Assembly: GCA_023105745.1 (NCBI GenBank)
Contig: JALGQZ010000003.1
Location: 46,152,185 to 46,216,184 of the forward strand
Length of the DNA stretch: 64,000 nucleotides
Source of the DNA: Austropuccinia psidii
Taxonomy: Eukaryota; Basidiomycota; Pucciniomycetes; Pucciniales; Sphaerophragmiaceae
Direction of reading: 5' to 3'
The position numbers and the translations under genes are program-made. Numbering within the stretch: the stretch's first letter is position 1; every line of letters starts with the position of its first letter. The notes under the pieces are model-generated. The model saw only the letters and a program-made list of their open reading frames with translations. It did not search any database and was not told the origin of the DNA. Shown here piece after piece: positions 46,542 through 58,328 of this stretch.

Positions 46542-48368
46542 TGTGAGCCTTAGAGGTAATTTCATATACCCAAAAGACCATAAATACAAAAATAACATAT
46601 TAATATAAATAAAATAAAAATATTTATATTATTGAAATAAAGATCAAAATATAAATATAAAATTATATTAAAAATAAAAAAAATTACTTACAATATAAAA
46701 ATAAAAATACATTAAAGTTGTAAGTGTAAAATTACATTTATACTTGAAAAAATTAAGTAAAAATAAAATTTTAACAAAATTGTGAAAAAATAAATAAATT
46801 TGGAAAAAAGTTAAATAGAAATTATTATAACTTTTTATCCAATAAATAAACATATAAAATTTGTTTCACCATTGGATTCCTCATAAAAAATCAGGTGGGG
46901 TCACCTCTGAGTGAAATTCTTGTAACTCAACTCTAAATAAGCTTAAATTAAGTTTTTAGTATTTTCAATACAAAAGTTGAAAATCCTCAAAAACTGAATT
47001 TAATTCACACCACATGTGGTGTTAACCATCAAATTTTGTGTTAAAATTGAGGTGTTGTGTTTAGTTTAGAAGTTATGAGGAATTGAAGTATTTTCAATTG
47101 AATTCAATTGAAATGTCAAAATGTGTGCGTGTATTACATAAGTGAACTTTGATTTACATATGAGGTGTCAATTATTACTGTATTGTATTGTACAATTGAA
47201 TTGAATTACATATGTAAATTATAAGTATAATACATGATGAGGAATTAAAGGAAAAACAAATTGGAAAGATTAAATTTGGGGGGGGAAAGGAGCTCCAGCT
47301 CTAAGGGGGAGCTAGACCCCCAAAGTCCTTTCTGACAGGCGTGGGATGTCAAAATTCATGCAAAAGTTCATCACTTTTGGCCTGGAATTGAGCTACAGGG
47401 TCTGTGGACTCAATTGATGATGAGGTTTTGAAACCAACTGGGGTAGTTTTAGCTGTTGCCAAGAGGGTAAAACTACCCTTAACATAAAACAATAATAGTA
47501 AAAACAGTTTTAACTGGTTTCTACGCCTCTGACACACATTCTGAAGTGTTTTGAAGGCTCTAGGCCCGGTATTGCTATAAAAATGGCTGATTTAAGGGTC
47601 TAAAATGGCTAAAAATGGCTTAAACCAGCCCTTTTTGGTCTAAACCAGGGTTCAATGATGCCATAATTGGCTTTTCTGTTGTCAGACTGTTTTTCACGAC
47701 TGACAAGAGTAAATTTTACTTTTGGAGTAAGAGAATTGATGGCTATAAAAGAATGTCTTCTTTGACCCACTTTTCTCTTCATGTTAGAATCTTTTCCTTT
47801 TATAATTAGTTTAAACATTGTTAAACCAATCAATAAGAGATTCCAGCCACCATTTTCAAATCATTTTAATCCTTTTAACCATGTGAAAAAATCATTTTAA
47901 TCATTGTTTGTAACTTTTATAATCATTTTTACCCCTGAACCACCCCAAAAGTGAATTAAAGCATCTTTCATCACTGTAAACTTTGTCACTTTGTTTCCAA
48001 ATTCACTCTGGTCACTTTTGGGTGTGTTTTCTCTTTAATATTCTTTTTAAAGACTTTGTTCTTTAATTAATTGCTTGCAGCTTTTTGCTCAATTAATTCC
48101 AATTGAAATTGCTCTTGAAGAAATTTCTTTTGTAGCCATAAAATATCTCTTGTAGAGTATTTTTTGGATAAATTTTTATTGTTGGTAAAACAATAAATCT
48201 TTATATTATTATTGTTTTATACTAATAAAGTTATAAACAATAAAATTGGCCTGTTTTCTCTTAAAAATAATATTCTTTACTATTTTTAATTGAATTTTAC
48301 CTTATACAAATTTTGAGGACAGGAAAAGTACTTGATTTTTAATCAAAGTTTCATATCCACACCTTACA
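46542..48368 (+). repeat. 3' LTR of E4 (family LB, 1827 bp)
   Basis: TGTGAGCCTTAGAGG to CACACCTTACA, followed by the GTACT duplication. Same length as the 5' LTR. An identical 74-codon antisense frame in both LTRs reflects repeat identity, not a gene. Confidence 0.96.
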
Positions 48369-48373
48369 GTACT

Positions 48374-49212
48374 AAACTTGCTTTTTCTACAGCTTACCAT
48401 CCACAAAAAGATGGATTAGCTGAAAGGATGATCCAAACGATGGAGGAAATGCTTAGAAGATTATGTGCCTTTGGCATGGAATATAAGGACCATGACTGGG
48501 TTACCCTTCTACCAGAAGTCCAACTGGCTTATAACAAAAGTCAGCACTCTACCACAGGAAAAACACCTGCACTGGTAGAGAAAGGGTGGAATTCCCTATT
48601 TCCTGTGGATCACCTGAGAAAAACCTTCTGACCATCCACCCCACAGCCAACGACTTCCATGATATGTGTAAAAAGGCTTGTGACACAGCAGCCAAATGCA
48701 TAGCTGAGGCAAAGGAATATAATAAGCAGAGGTGGGACAAATCACACATAGAGCCTGACATTAAAAAAGCAGTCCAAGTGTTAGTGTCTACACTGAAGTT
48801 TAATAATCTCAAAGGAACTAAGAAAATGACAGACTTATTTGTAGGGCTCTTTACTATTGTTAAATTGATAAGAAAAAATGCAGTGCAAGTCAAACTCACA
48901 GAAGAACTTTCTAGGAAACACCCAGTCTTTCCAGTGATTTTATTCAAGCCATACTTCCAGACAGAGGAGGATAAACTCCCCTACAGGAAGAAAAACCCCA
49001 CCCCACCAGAGATAGTGGAAGTGCAAGACTCCCCTGGCCCAATGAGGAAAATGAGGCAGGCCAGGAAGATCAAACTGAATTGTAAAGACCATAGACAATA
49101 CTTGGTCAGATTCAAGAGCCAGACAGCTGGTAAAGACAAATGTTTGGCAGAAGATACCATACCAGATTGGAAGCTTCACTTTAGAAGGCTCAGAGCCTCT
49201 AGAAGGACATAA
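48374..49212 (+). pseudogene. E3 integrase, C-terminal part
   Basis: Continues from 33443 after E4. The first frame (to 48631) holds [11 protein letters not shown] and the catalytic Glu in [14 protein letters not shown], then STTGKTPALVEKGWN. A frameshift near 48625 leads to 48640-49212: KAVQVLVSTLKFNNLKG, KHPVFPVILFKPY, and a basic tail ending HFRRLRASRRT. The stop at 49210 is where the family ends, as E4 ends RRFRHTR. Confidence 0.85.
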
Positions 49213-49229
49213 CAGTCTCATAAATTATG

Positions 49230-49251
49230 AGCCTTTTTTAGAGGGAGGGTA
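49230..49251 (+). promoter_or_regulatory. Polypurine tract of E3
   Basis: A T-rich run followed by TTAGAGGGAGGGTA abuts the 3' LTR, matching the arrangement in E4. Confidence 0.8.
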
Positions 49252-50690
49252 TGTCAGCCTGTGACTCAAAACCAGAGCACAAGCATGACAGCCAAATACT
49301 ATAAATCAATGGTATAGCCAAGATACCACCAAAACATGGAGCTGAGCCAAACCATCTCAAAAGGTATCAAAGGAAAGAGGAAACTCACCCCTTTCCAAAT
49401 ATACAAGTCCCATCATCATAGCACAAAGAATAACAAAGTTATTCCTTCTCAAAGTTGCTGCTGAGCATAAACCTTGATTTTCACCTCTCATCTAAAATCC
49501 AGAGGAAGAAGCTTAACCCCATCAAATTGGTATTGAAAATTAATCTCTATATAAGGGAAATTCAATAGTACTAGCCAAATTGAGCTAGCACCAGAATTAC
49601 AGAAGTTATGACCAAAATAAGGTCAAATAATGGTGAATAAAATATTCACCTCTCATCTAACTTATACAGTGTTAGTGTGAGATACCTAAAGTGGGGTCTT
49701 TTTGGAAGGAGCACAAGCAGGGCTATCTGATGGTGCCATGTGTTTCCCCATATCTCATCTAGAACAAACGTTATGGGGCAAACAAGCTCTATACAGTTTT
49801 TAAGCAAAACATATATATGTACAAAGATTCTTGTACATGGCATAGCTTTTCCATACTTAATGATAACCATATCAAATGAGGTACCATTGTGTAGAGCACA
49901 TCCAGGAATACAAAATTAACCAACTTTTATATTGATATCTCAAAAACTGACAAAGTTATGACAGTTTTAAGCTCAAAATCCCACAGTTAGACCAATACAA
50001 TCTTACTGTGGGATATTCTCCCATAAGTATGGTTATGAGGTGTCAAATAGACAAAGAAGCATGTTTATACTTAAAAAAACTTATAATTCATTCAATACTG
50101 GGGTCCCATACAGGTTCTGTACAGCATTCTACACGTCATACATGTCAGAAGAGGGCTATGTGGTCCCCAGATGAAAATTTTCACCCTGTATTGGTGAAAA
50201 CTTCCCAGATGTGGTTTCAAAGCCACATCTGAGCCCAATACAGAGCATAAAGGCACTATGAAGCCACAAGCCAGTACTCTGAAGTGAAAACCTCTTTACT
50301 TCCTCTATGTGGATGGTCTAGAGGGCCATTCCACCCCATTTTAGGATCAAAGGAGGCCTTTTCTCTACCAGAAAAGGTTTCCTCATCCTGCTCTTGAATT
50401 CCTATGTATTGAAACTGTCAAAAACAGTAAGACTCTTGGAAAATAATCAGGCTCTAATTTAAATTCTTAAGTATTGTAGTTCTTATTATAGTAATCCAAC
50501 TGGTAAGACTGCACCCAGGGCTTTCAACAGCGCTCACCACCACTATTTCACCATAGTAAAGCCCTTATTATTCAATCTTAAACTTTCATTATCCATTATT
50601 AACTTCTTTTAAACTAATATTAACATGTCACAGTCATAGTTAAAGTTGTAAACAGCCTTATTACACCTTCCTCATAGACTCAGCCTGACA
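49252..50690 (+). repeat. 3' LTR of E3 (family LD, 1439 bp)
   Basis: TGTCAGCCTGTGACTC to CAGCCTGACA, followed by the ATTTC duplication. It aligns with the 5' LTR over its length with scattered differences. Confidence 0.95.
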
Positions 50691-51723
50691 ATTTCAATTG
50701 TCCAACAACTTTGATTCAATTTTAGGGTTTGTGGCAACATTCATTGCAACTTATTAAAAAATTACTTTCCTGGACTTATCTCAAATTTTCATCAATCATG
50801 TATTTTCCAAACATGGCCTTCCAATCAGTATTGTTAGTGATAAAGGATCTTTATTTTTTTCATTATTCTGGACCCAATTATTTCAGAATCCCAAGATATC
50901 AAGAGATATTTCAACTGTTTTCCATCCTGAAACAGATGGAAAGAGAAAGAGGGTAAATAATATTCTAGAATAGTATTGTTGGTTGTATTTGAGTTAGCAT
51001 AAAGATGACTGCCACATCTGGCTCCCTCTGGCTGAATTTTCCTATAATAATTCAGGATATTAATCAAAAAAACAATCACCTTTTTTCATCATTTATGAAA
51101 TAAATTCCAGCTTTGATTCAATTCACATTTCTCAAGACACACCTGCTGTAAATTGATCAACAAAACTCCAATAATTACAGAAAGTGGTCAAAGAAGAATT
51201 AGAGTCAGCAATAAGGCATTTAAAAAAGTATGTAGATAGAGATAGGGAAATTGGACCTGATTTCCAACCTGGGGAAAAAGTATGGCTAGCCTCAAAAAAT
51301 ATCAAGACTACAAGACCCACCAAGAATCTCTCAGCAAGATGGCTGGGACCCTTTGAAGTCTTGAAGAAGATTGGAAGCCATGCATATCACCCCAAGTTTC
51401 CTCAAAAATGGAAGTCAGTTCACCCTCTGTTCCATGTTTCCTTATTAGAACCAGTCAAGCCATAAACTATCCCAAACCAACATCAATTTCTAGAACTGCC
51501 AGTCTTAGTGGAGGAGCAGGACAAATGGGAAGTGGCTCAGGTTTTGGAATCAAAACTAAAGAGCAATGAGTTATGGTACCTTGTAGACTGGAAAGGATTC
51601 AGTGAAGACCCAAAAAGAGCAATTTGGGAACTAGCTTCCAGCCTTTCCAGCTCAACAGACCTTTTCAAGGGTTTCTATACCTTTTATCCTGACAATCCTG
51701 CCCCAAGTACCTCAAGAGTTTGA
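50691..51723 (+). pseudogene. E2 integrase C-terminal part with chromodomain
   Basis: After the ATTTC copy the integrase core continues in pieces: VSDKGSLF near 50838 (the second catalytic Asp), then FHPETDGKRERVN at 50920-50958 (catalytic Glu region). From 51184 a 93-codon frame gives FQPGEKVWLASKNIKT, ARWLGPFEVLKKIGSHAY and HPLFHVSLLEPVKP. After one stop, 51508-51723 is a chromodomain: KWEVAQVLESKLKSNELWYL, then VDWKGFSED and a W-E pair. Chromodomains steer integration to marked chromatin. It is split by E3, a stop and frameshifts. Confidence 0.85.
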
Positions 51724-52329
51724 TTTTGTGGTGCTTGGTGGGGAGTAGAAGTTATGAAAATAAGTTCCTCTCCTGGAATGCACCTTTAAGGGGGTATTCT
51801 ACTCAAATTGGTTTCAAGCATCACCTTGGAAACTTTGTGAGAACTTTTCAATTCTTTGGACAAATTAAGAAGGCCTTGAAATATCAATGCCCTCAAGTTT
51901 GGAGCTTTCATCAAGATATGGCCAAATTCCTCTTTTTCATTTTTTTCCCTAATTATGCCATTAATCATTACTCAATACATTCCTTGAATAAATTCAATTA
52001 TGGAGAAAATTGTCCGTTCTTTTCATGGTTCTTGGTGGGAAATGGAAGTTGTGAAAGTAAGTTCTATCTCCTGGTATGCATCTCCAAGGCTTTCTACTTC
52101 TTGTAAAATAACACCTTGGCCACTCTGTGAGCATAAAATGCCTTGTTTTATCTCTCAGGAAAATTCATGTCCAAAACCAAGCATCTCAACTCAAGAAGGC
52201 CACCTCTAATAAATTTCTTTATTTTTCTTTTTCTCACAATTCTTTCTTTTCTTTTCTTTTCACTTGTATACTTTTTGTTTCATTCTATTCTTTTTATAAA
52301 GAAGCAGAATCCCCTCCCATATCATGTAT
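51724..52329 (+). other. E2 3' tail, LTR not resolved
   Basis: Non-coding, with a weak internal repeat: GGTGGGGAGTAGAAGTTATGAAAATAAGT-like text near 51735 recurs near 52033 as GGTGGGAAATGGAAGTTGTG. A C/T-rich run (52220-52300) follows. Probably the E2 3' untranslated region and LTR, but no terminal repeat was matched to the left side. Confidence 0.35.
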
Positions 52330-52980
52330 TTGGAGTTTCCATTTTTTTATCCTCTATCAATGAGAGTGGGGATAAAAGACAAACCAAACACAAACAAAGC
52401 CAAAAAACTATTTATCCTTACCAATATCATCAAAGGCTCTCTGGAATTCATTTATCAATTCATCTTCATACCAGGAAAATTTGGCAGCCATTTCTTCAGA
52501 AGCAGTACCAGGGATCATTCTATCATTAGCATATACAATCACCTCCCTACTATTTCTCTAAACCCCTCTGAACAATCTGGACACAGAATCTTGACCTTCA
52601 TTCCCCTAGTTGGATCCTCTCTGGTAACCCTGATTGGCCAACACTCCCAATTTTGAAACACTTGAGCAGCTGGCAATGTAAAAGGTGACCAATTGTCCCT
52701 TCTTCATCTGGTGCTGGCCACAGGTTGTAATTGGTGGGAGGTGAGGACTGGGGATGGCATGGGCTGTGGAATGGGATATTACTTCATTGGTGAAGCTAGG
52801 ATAGTCCTGGCAGTGGATGATTTGGGTGGAGGAGGAGGAACTGAAGATGGGATTGAGGACAGGAAAGGTTGAAAGTTTCTTGGAGTACTTGGAATAAGGT
52901 TACTATGGAATTTCTTGGAAGGAGGTTTAGTGGGTGAAGAAATTGAAGAGTGGCCAACCAATGAATTAATCACCTAAGCT
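52330..52980 (-). pseudogene. Degraded coding remnant of unknown origin, cut by E5
   Basis: Read on the minus strand, segments in shifting frames give SPTKPPSKKFHSNLIPSTPR, a SVPPPPPKSS proline run, VFQNWECWPIRVTREDP, and near the end EEMAAKFSWYEDELINEFQR and FDDIGKDK. The last is followed by a GTAAGG donor-like site. It resembles a pre-gag or accessory exon of another retroelement on the opposite strand. Its 5' end is cut off by the E5 insertion at 52985. No assignment is certain. Confidence 0.4.
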
Positions 52981-52985
52981 TCTTC

Positions 52986-54988
52986 TGTAAGGTTTGACTA
53001 TGAAACAATAAGTAAAAATTACTAATTTATTACTTATTGTACTCTGAATGTCCTTATAATTGAAATAAATAAGATTAAAATAATAATAATAATAAAGAAA
53101 TATTATTATTATGGCGTAAAAATATTATATTATTAAATAAATATAATAATATAATTAATATTATATGAAATTATAATATTATAAATAATATATTAATATA
53201 AAATAATTAATATATTATAAAGCTCTTTATTATTGTTACCAACAAATAATAAAGGCGTAAAAAACAATTAATAACAATAATATTACTAATATTAAAGTTA
53301 TATATTAATATAAATACTATTTATATCAATTAAGAATTATTAAGAGTAATAATAAGAGAGAAATTATTATAATAAGATGAAATAACCTACTTTTAACACT
53401 TAAAATAATAATTTTGAGATATTTTACGCCAAAAGAATATAATACAACTTTTTCAAATTGTATTTACAATAAAAAATAAAGAAAATTACTAAATTTCTTG
53501 ATTTTACGTGGAAATGAGTTTATAGAGAGATTTATGACAAAAACAATTAAAGAATTGATTTAATCACGTAAAAATAGTGATTAATATTAAGATGGTCTTT
53601 GGTCTTTAATAATATAAGAGTTTTATATATAAAGAATAAAGAAATTACCTTTTATTTAATTGATTTAATGTTTTTGATGCGTCTGAGGGGAAAATAGAGT
53701 AAAAAGAGCTCTATTTATAGTAAATACCTCCCTCCTAGAGTCCAACAGGCTTCTAGTAGACGTGTACTGATCATATCCACTGGAATTGATCAATATTTTA
53801 AGGTTTGAGGGTGATTACATCATGATCAAACCATATTACATCATTATTACACCATTATTTAGAGTTATCACTATAACTCTAAAGTTGATGACATCAGAGG
53901 CTTGGCAGAACCCCAAATTTCGTGGATTTTATTAGTTTTAATCATAAACTAATAGTATTCACCAATTGTATCACTCTTAAGACTGTTAAACTTAAATTAA
54001 GGTTACAGTGTGTGATCATAACTGCTCAAATTAAGCTCAAACTTTGATCCTCAATAACTTTTAAAATTTACACGCTACAGCAATTCAGAGAGTGAATTCT
54101 GACAGCCTGGCATAACCTTATTATGCTTTCAAGATTTTTTCATTACATCATCAAAACTCTAATTTTGATGATTTTTATTGTAACTCATCTTTTCTGTCGA
54201 AATTCAATATTTTAAACTTCAAACCTTGATTTCAGGGGGTTATACCCTGAATTTAATAATAAAAATTACATCATTCTTCACGAATGAACTAGTAGAATCC
54301 AACTGTATACTTTTTTTTAAGTTTGAAGCACTTTCACAACAAAGTGGTCAACAGCTCTGTTGATTTTTATCAATATTTCATCATAGGTTTTAACCTTGTT
54401 TATAAATTGTAAAATAAAGTTCATATCTGTGTTCTTACAGTAATTACGTGGTAGCTTTATTTTTGGTTCATTATTCTATCATGTATAGTTTAGAAGATAT
54501 TAGCTATGATCCTTGAATATATGTGTTGACCAAAAAAGTGCATATATTCAGGATAATTCCTTAAGTATTAACATTGGAAATTAGCTTATTAATTGTTTTA
54601 TGTGTGTATTTTCATGGGAAGTCCACTGGTACAATTTATTTTACATGTTGTTTCATTAGTTCTTGAGATAAATGAGTTTTTATGGTTTTTATAAGGTATT
54701 ATACCTTATAATTCCTTAAATATTGACTTTACAGATATGCCATAAAAATGGTATATGTGTATTTTTCCATGGAGAATCCAATGGTGTAATTTCATTTACA
54801 TTTTGATTCATTGGTTTTTAAGTTAAACCAATTTTTGTACCAATTTATGGTATTTTTTGTATATTTAAGTAATTATTCTTAATGTATAATTATTCTAAGT
54901 AATTTTAATATAATTATATTAAAGGTATAATTGTTCTGAGTCTTTTTGTGACCTTATTGGGTATGTGGTCATATCCCAAAGGCTCACA
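52986..54988 (-). repeat. 3' LTR of E5 (family LC, 2003 bp)
   Basis: Plus strand TGTAAGGTTTGACTATG to GGCTCACA. Highly similar to 58329-60355 and to the partial 63680-64000, including an ATAATAATAATAATAA microsatellite near 53080. Confidence 0.95.
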
Positions 54989-55010
54989 TTCCCTACCACC
55001 AAAAAAGATT
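54989..55010 (-). promoter_or_regulatory. Polypurine tract of E5
   Basis: On the minus strand CTTTTTTGGTGGTAGGGAA abuts the 3' LTR, the same T-run plus purine design as E3 and E4. Confidence 0.8.
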
Positions 55011-55106
55011 GTACCACAATCTGATATGTGTGATTAGGGTATCATCCACTGTCCTACCTCTTCATTAGACTTTGTTAGTCTTGAAGCTCAATAATGCTTA
55101 ACTTTT

Positions 55107-58100
55107 CTATTTTTCAGGCTTTCTTTCATGTCTGAACCTTCTTAGTAGTTTATCAGCATTTGTTATATCTTTCTCAAGTAGCCATTCATCTTCTTGAGTT
55201 GGATTTCTATACCTTACAAGGTATTCCCTTTCTTTTTTGTTTCTTGTCCTTCTTTCTTTAAGGACTTTTACTATTTTCTTTTCTTCTCCTTCTTCCAAGG
55301 GTGGAATTTCAAGTGGGGGTTTATTTCTTAGTGGAAATAACTCCTTGTCACTTGAACTGTAAGGCTTTATTAGACTCACAGGGAAAGTTGGGTGTTTGTT
55401 CATTAGTTCACCTGTGAGTTCTAATTGCACAGCATTGGGTCCATGGAGTGCTTTTATTATAAATGGTCCTGCAAAGGAATCTTTCAATTTCTTTGGGCCT
55501 TTTATGTTATTGAAATTAAGGGTTGATACTAAAACCAAGTCTCCTATTTTGAAATCAGGTGGCTTATGACTTTTATCCCATCTTTCTTTTGCATATTTAA
55601 AAGAATCTTGCATGCATCTGTTTGCATGGTGTCTTGCTTTGTCAAGCATTATCTTGAAACTGCTTGCTGTTGGATGTATATCCACTAAGTCCTTTTTGAG
55701 GGTATCATAAGGAAGTCTTGGATTCCAACCTTTCTCTAGCATTGCTGGTGTTTTTCCAGTAGAAGAATGGATTGATGTCTTATATGCCAGTTCAAGTGCT
55801 GGTATTAGTGTACACCAATCATGGGTAAAACCATCAGAATCTTTGAATTCTAGCCCATAAGCACAGAATCTACTGATCATATCCTCTAGGGTCTGTATCA
55901 TTCTTTCTGCTAGACCATCAGTTTGAGGATGATAAGCTGTTGAGAATGATAACTTTGTCTCAAACAAGTTATGGAGATTTGTCCATAGTGCTGAAGTGAA
56001 CTTTGGGTCTCTGTCACTTATAATATTTTGGAATAAGCCTGTGTGGCTAATGACTTTATTCCATATCATTATGGCTGTATCCATAGCTGTGTCATCTTTA
56101 TGACATGGTAAGAACATGGGAGTTTTACTGTACCTGTCAACTAACACTAGGCATGCATTATAGCTCCTGTCTCCTCCTGGAGGTAAGGCTGTTACCCAAT
56201 CCATATGAACTATTTCCCATGGGGATTTTGGTTCTTGGATTTGGATCATCATTCCAAATTTCTTTCCTGTGGCTCTGTTGGCTTTTTGACATCTGTCACA
56301 GGTTTGGCAGTACTCTGCAACATGTTTCTTCCAATTTGGCCACCAAGAGCAGGTTTTCACCCTCTCTAGTGTCCTATCTTCTGAGAGATGTCCAGATGCG
56401 ACACTATCATGACACTCATGTAAAATAGTGTTTATTAGTGTTCTATCTGTTAAGGCCATAACACATGTGTGTTTTGTTCTATGGTAAAGGATTCCATCAA
56501 GGAGGTGAAATCTTCCTTCATCATATGCCTTTTTCCATAATTCATCTAGTTTTGATGAAAGTGATGGATCTTTGCAGTCGTTCATTAGAAGTTGGCTTAA
56601 GATATGGCAATTTTTGTCTGTCTTATAGCTTTCTTTAACTTGGTTAAATAATTCTGTGCCAATGTCTGTAACACATATTCCTTCTATATGGTGCTCTTCT
56701 TGTGGTACCCATGCTGGATTGTCAGGGGTATTTGCTAGAGCCCATCTGCTAAGACCATCTGCATTTTTATGAATATTTCCAGATTTATGAACAATAGTCA
56801 TATTTCCTCTATATTAATGGATAGCAATTTGCCATCTCAGCATATGTCTATTTGGAGTCTTCATATTTAATAGTGATTTCACAGCATTACAGTCTGTGAT
56901 TACATCAAATACTGTGCCATCCAAATAATAATGCAGTTTTTCTAAAGCCCATACTAGGCATAAGCATTCCATTTGGCTTGCTCCATACCTTGCTTCTGTT
57001 GGCTTTATCTGCCTTGAAATGAAACAAATTGGTCCTTCCACTGGTTTATCATTGATAATTTGTGTTTGGTGAAGTGCAGCACCTAATCCTTCTCCACAAG
57101 CATCAATGTACAGTTTGAAGGGCAGTTTCCAATCTGGCATTAGAAGAAATGGGGCATTTGTTAAGGAATTTTTCAATTCTTCATATGCCTTGACTCTTTC
57201 TTCTGTCATCTCATAGACTGTTTGTTGGTCACATAGCTTATACAAGGATTTAGCAATCTTTGCAAAGTCCTTTATATGCTGTCTATAGTAACCAGCAAAT
57301 CCTAGAAATGATTGCATTTCCTTTTTGGCTTAGGGCATTGGCTTAAGTAGTACTGCTGCTACTTTATTTTTGTCTATGCCTAGACTAAGGCCAGATATTA
57401 CATGTCCTAGTGCCTTTAATTCACTGTATGCAAAATGACACTTTTTCAAGGAAATTTTCATATTCACTTGGACTATTTTTTGTAGTACCCTTTCTATTCT
57501 TGTAAGGTGATTTTCCCAAGTTTCTGAGCAAACTATGATATCATCAATATAGATAATCAACCATCCTTCTGATAATTCTTCAGGGAATATGGTATTCATC
57601 ATTCTTTGATAATGGGAAGGTGCATTTTTTATTCCAAATGGCATTCTTAAGTATTCAAAAATTCCACAATGGACTATTATTCTTAGTAGTTTCTTGGCAT
57701 TGTCTGTTAAGACATTTTGATGAAAACCCTTAAGAGCATCCATAGCTGTGATGAACTTAGCTTGTGACAATTGGGTTAATGTCTCATGGATTCTGGGTAT
57801 TGGATATCTGTCTGGAATGGTATAGGTATTCAGGGCTCTGAAGTCTCCTACCATCCTTGATTTTCCATTATGCCAAGTTATAATGACAGGTGTAGTAACT
57901 TCTACTTGTTCATTATGTCCAACCTTTCTTAATACTCCAAGGTCCATTAATTCTTTAATGTGCACCTCTAAGGCTTCTCTAGCTCTTGGACTGGCTGGAT
58001 AAGCAGGTCTTCTTAATAAAGGTGGGTAAGGTTTTTCTACATTAAGAATTATATCCACTTCATGTCCAATTATGGCACCTAGTGGCTCTTTGTCAGTTGC

Positions 58101-58328
58101 AAAGGCATTTTTATACTTAAATAAGAGGTCAATCAATTTTTCTTTCATTTTTTCTGTTACTTCTTGATTGAATTCTGCCTCTTTGAGTTGTTCAGATATA
58201 AAAGGTTCCTTTTCTGGAATTTTCTCTTCATTCTTAATAACTGTGATTTGTTTTTTTTATTTAAGAATCCAAACTTTTGTCTTTTGTTATCTCCTATGGT
58301 AAAATATCTATCCTTTTGGTTGGAGATA
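55107..58328 (-). CDS. E5 RT, RNase H and integrase (one frame, two nonsense codons)
   Basis: Three segments (58148-57330, 57317-56814, 56801-55107) are in one frame, separated by TAA codons just after PMP (57330-57332) and after IAIH (56814-56816). [40 protein letters not shown], polymerase box YIDD at 57540-57551. RNase [31 protein letters not shown] and KNADGLSRW. Integrase: [16 protein letters not shown] and CDRCQK zinc ligands; Asp of [11 protein letters not shown], Asp of SDRDPKFTS, Glu of [25 protein letters not shown] C-terminal domain, tail RRFRHERK. No chromodomain. The reading runs into the protease part at 58328, where the solo LTR begins. Confidence 0.93.

Larger units (their letters stand above)
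33449..48368 (+). mobile_element. Element E4: near-complete Ty3/Gypsy nested in E3
   Basis: Two 1827 bp LTRs flank a gag-pol. A perfect duplication GTACT lies at 33444-33448 and 48369-48373. The E3 integrase frame stops at YDMLGT and resumes as KLAFSTAYHP on the other side. Three solo LTRs sit inside, each with its own duplication. Without them the element is about 10.0 kb. The integrase ORF is intact over 705 codons, but gag and RT carry lesions. Confidence 0.96.
26070..50690 (+). mobile_element. Element E3: Ty3/Gypsy retrotransposon nested in E2
   Basis: Both LTRs are present (26070-27506, 49252-50690). A perfect 5 bp duplication ATTTC lies at 26065-26069 and 50691-50695, inside the E2 integrase. 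Its own length without E4 and one duplication copy is about 9.7 kb. The order is LTR, primer site, leader exon, intron, gag plus overlapping frame, protease, RT, RNase H, integrase (split by E4), polypurine tract, LTR. It has scattered stops but long open stretches. Confidence 0.95.
19110..52985 (+). mobile_element. Element E2: decayed chromovirus-type Ty3/Gypsy, split by E3
   Basis: Gag (20491-21848), protease (21849-22184), RT/RNase H (23791-25524), integrase N-terminal part (25525-26069), then after E3 the integrase C-terminal part and chromodomain (50691-51723). The target-site duplication ATTTC brackets E3 and the reading resumes, which proves continuity. I could not find its LTRs by comparing 19110-20490 with 51724-52985, so both outer limits are approximate. 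E5 cuts the right side. Confidence 0.75.

Noticed and set aside
53030..53280. AT palindromes and ATAATA runs as an origin or centromere signal
   Set aside because: The same text recurs at 58370-58640 and 63720-64000 because it is part of the LC LTR.
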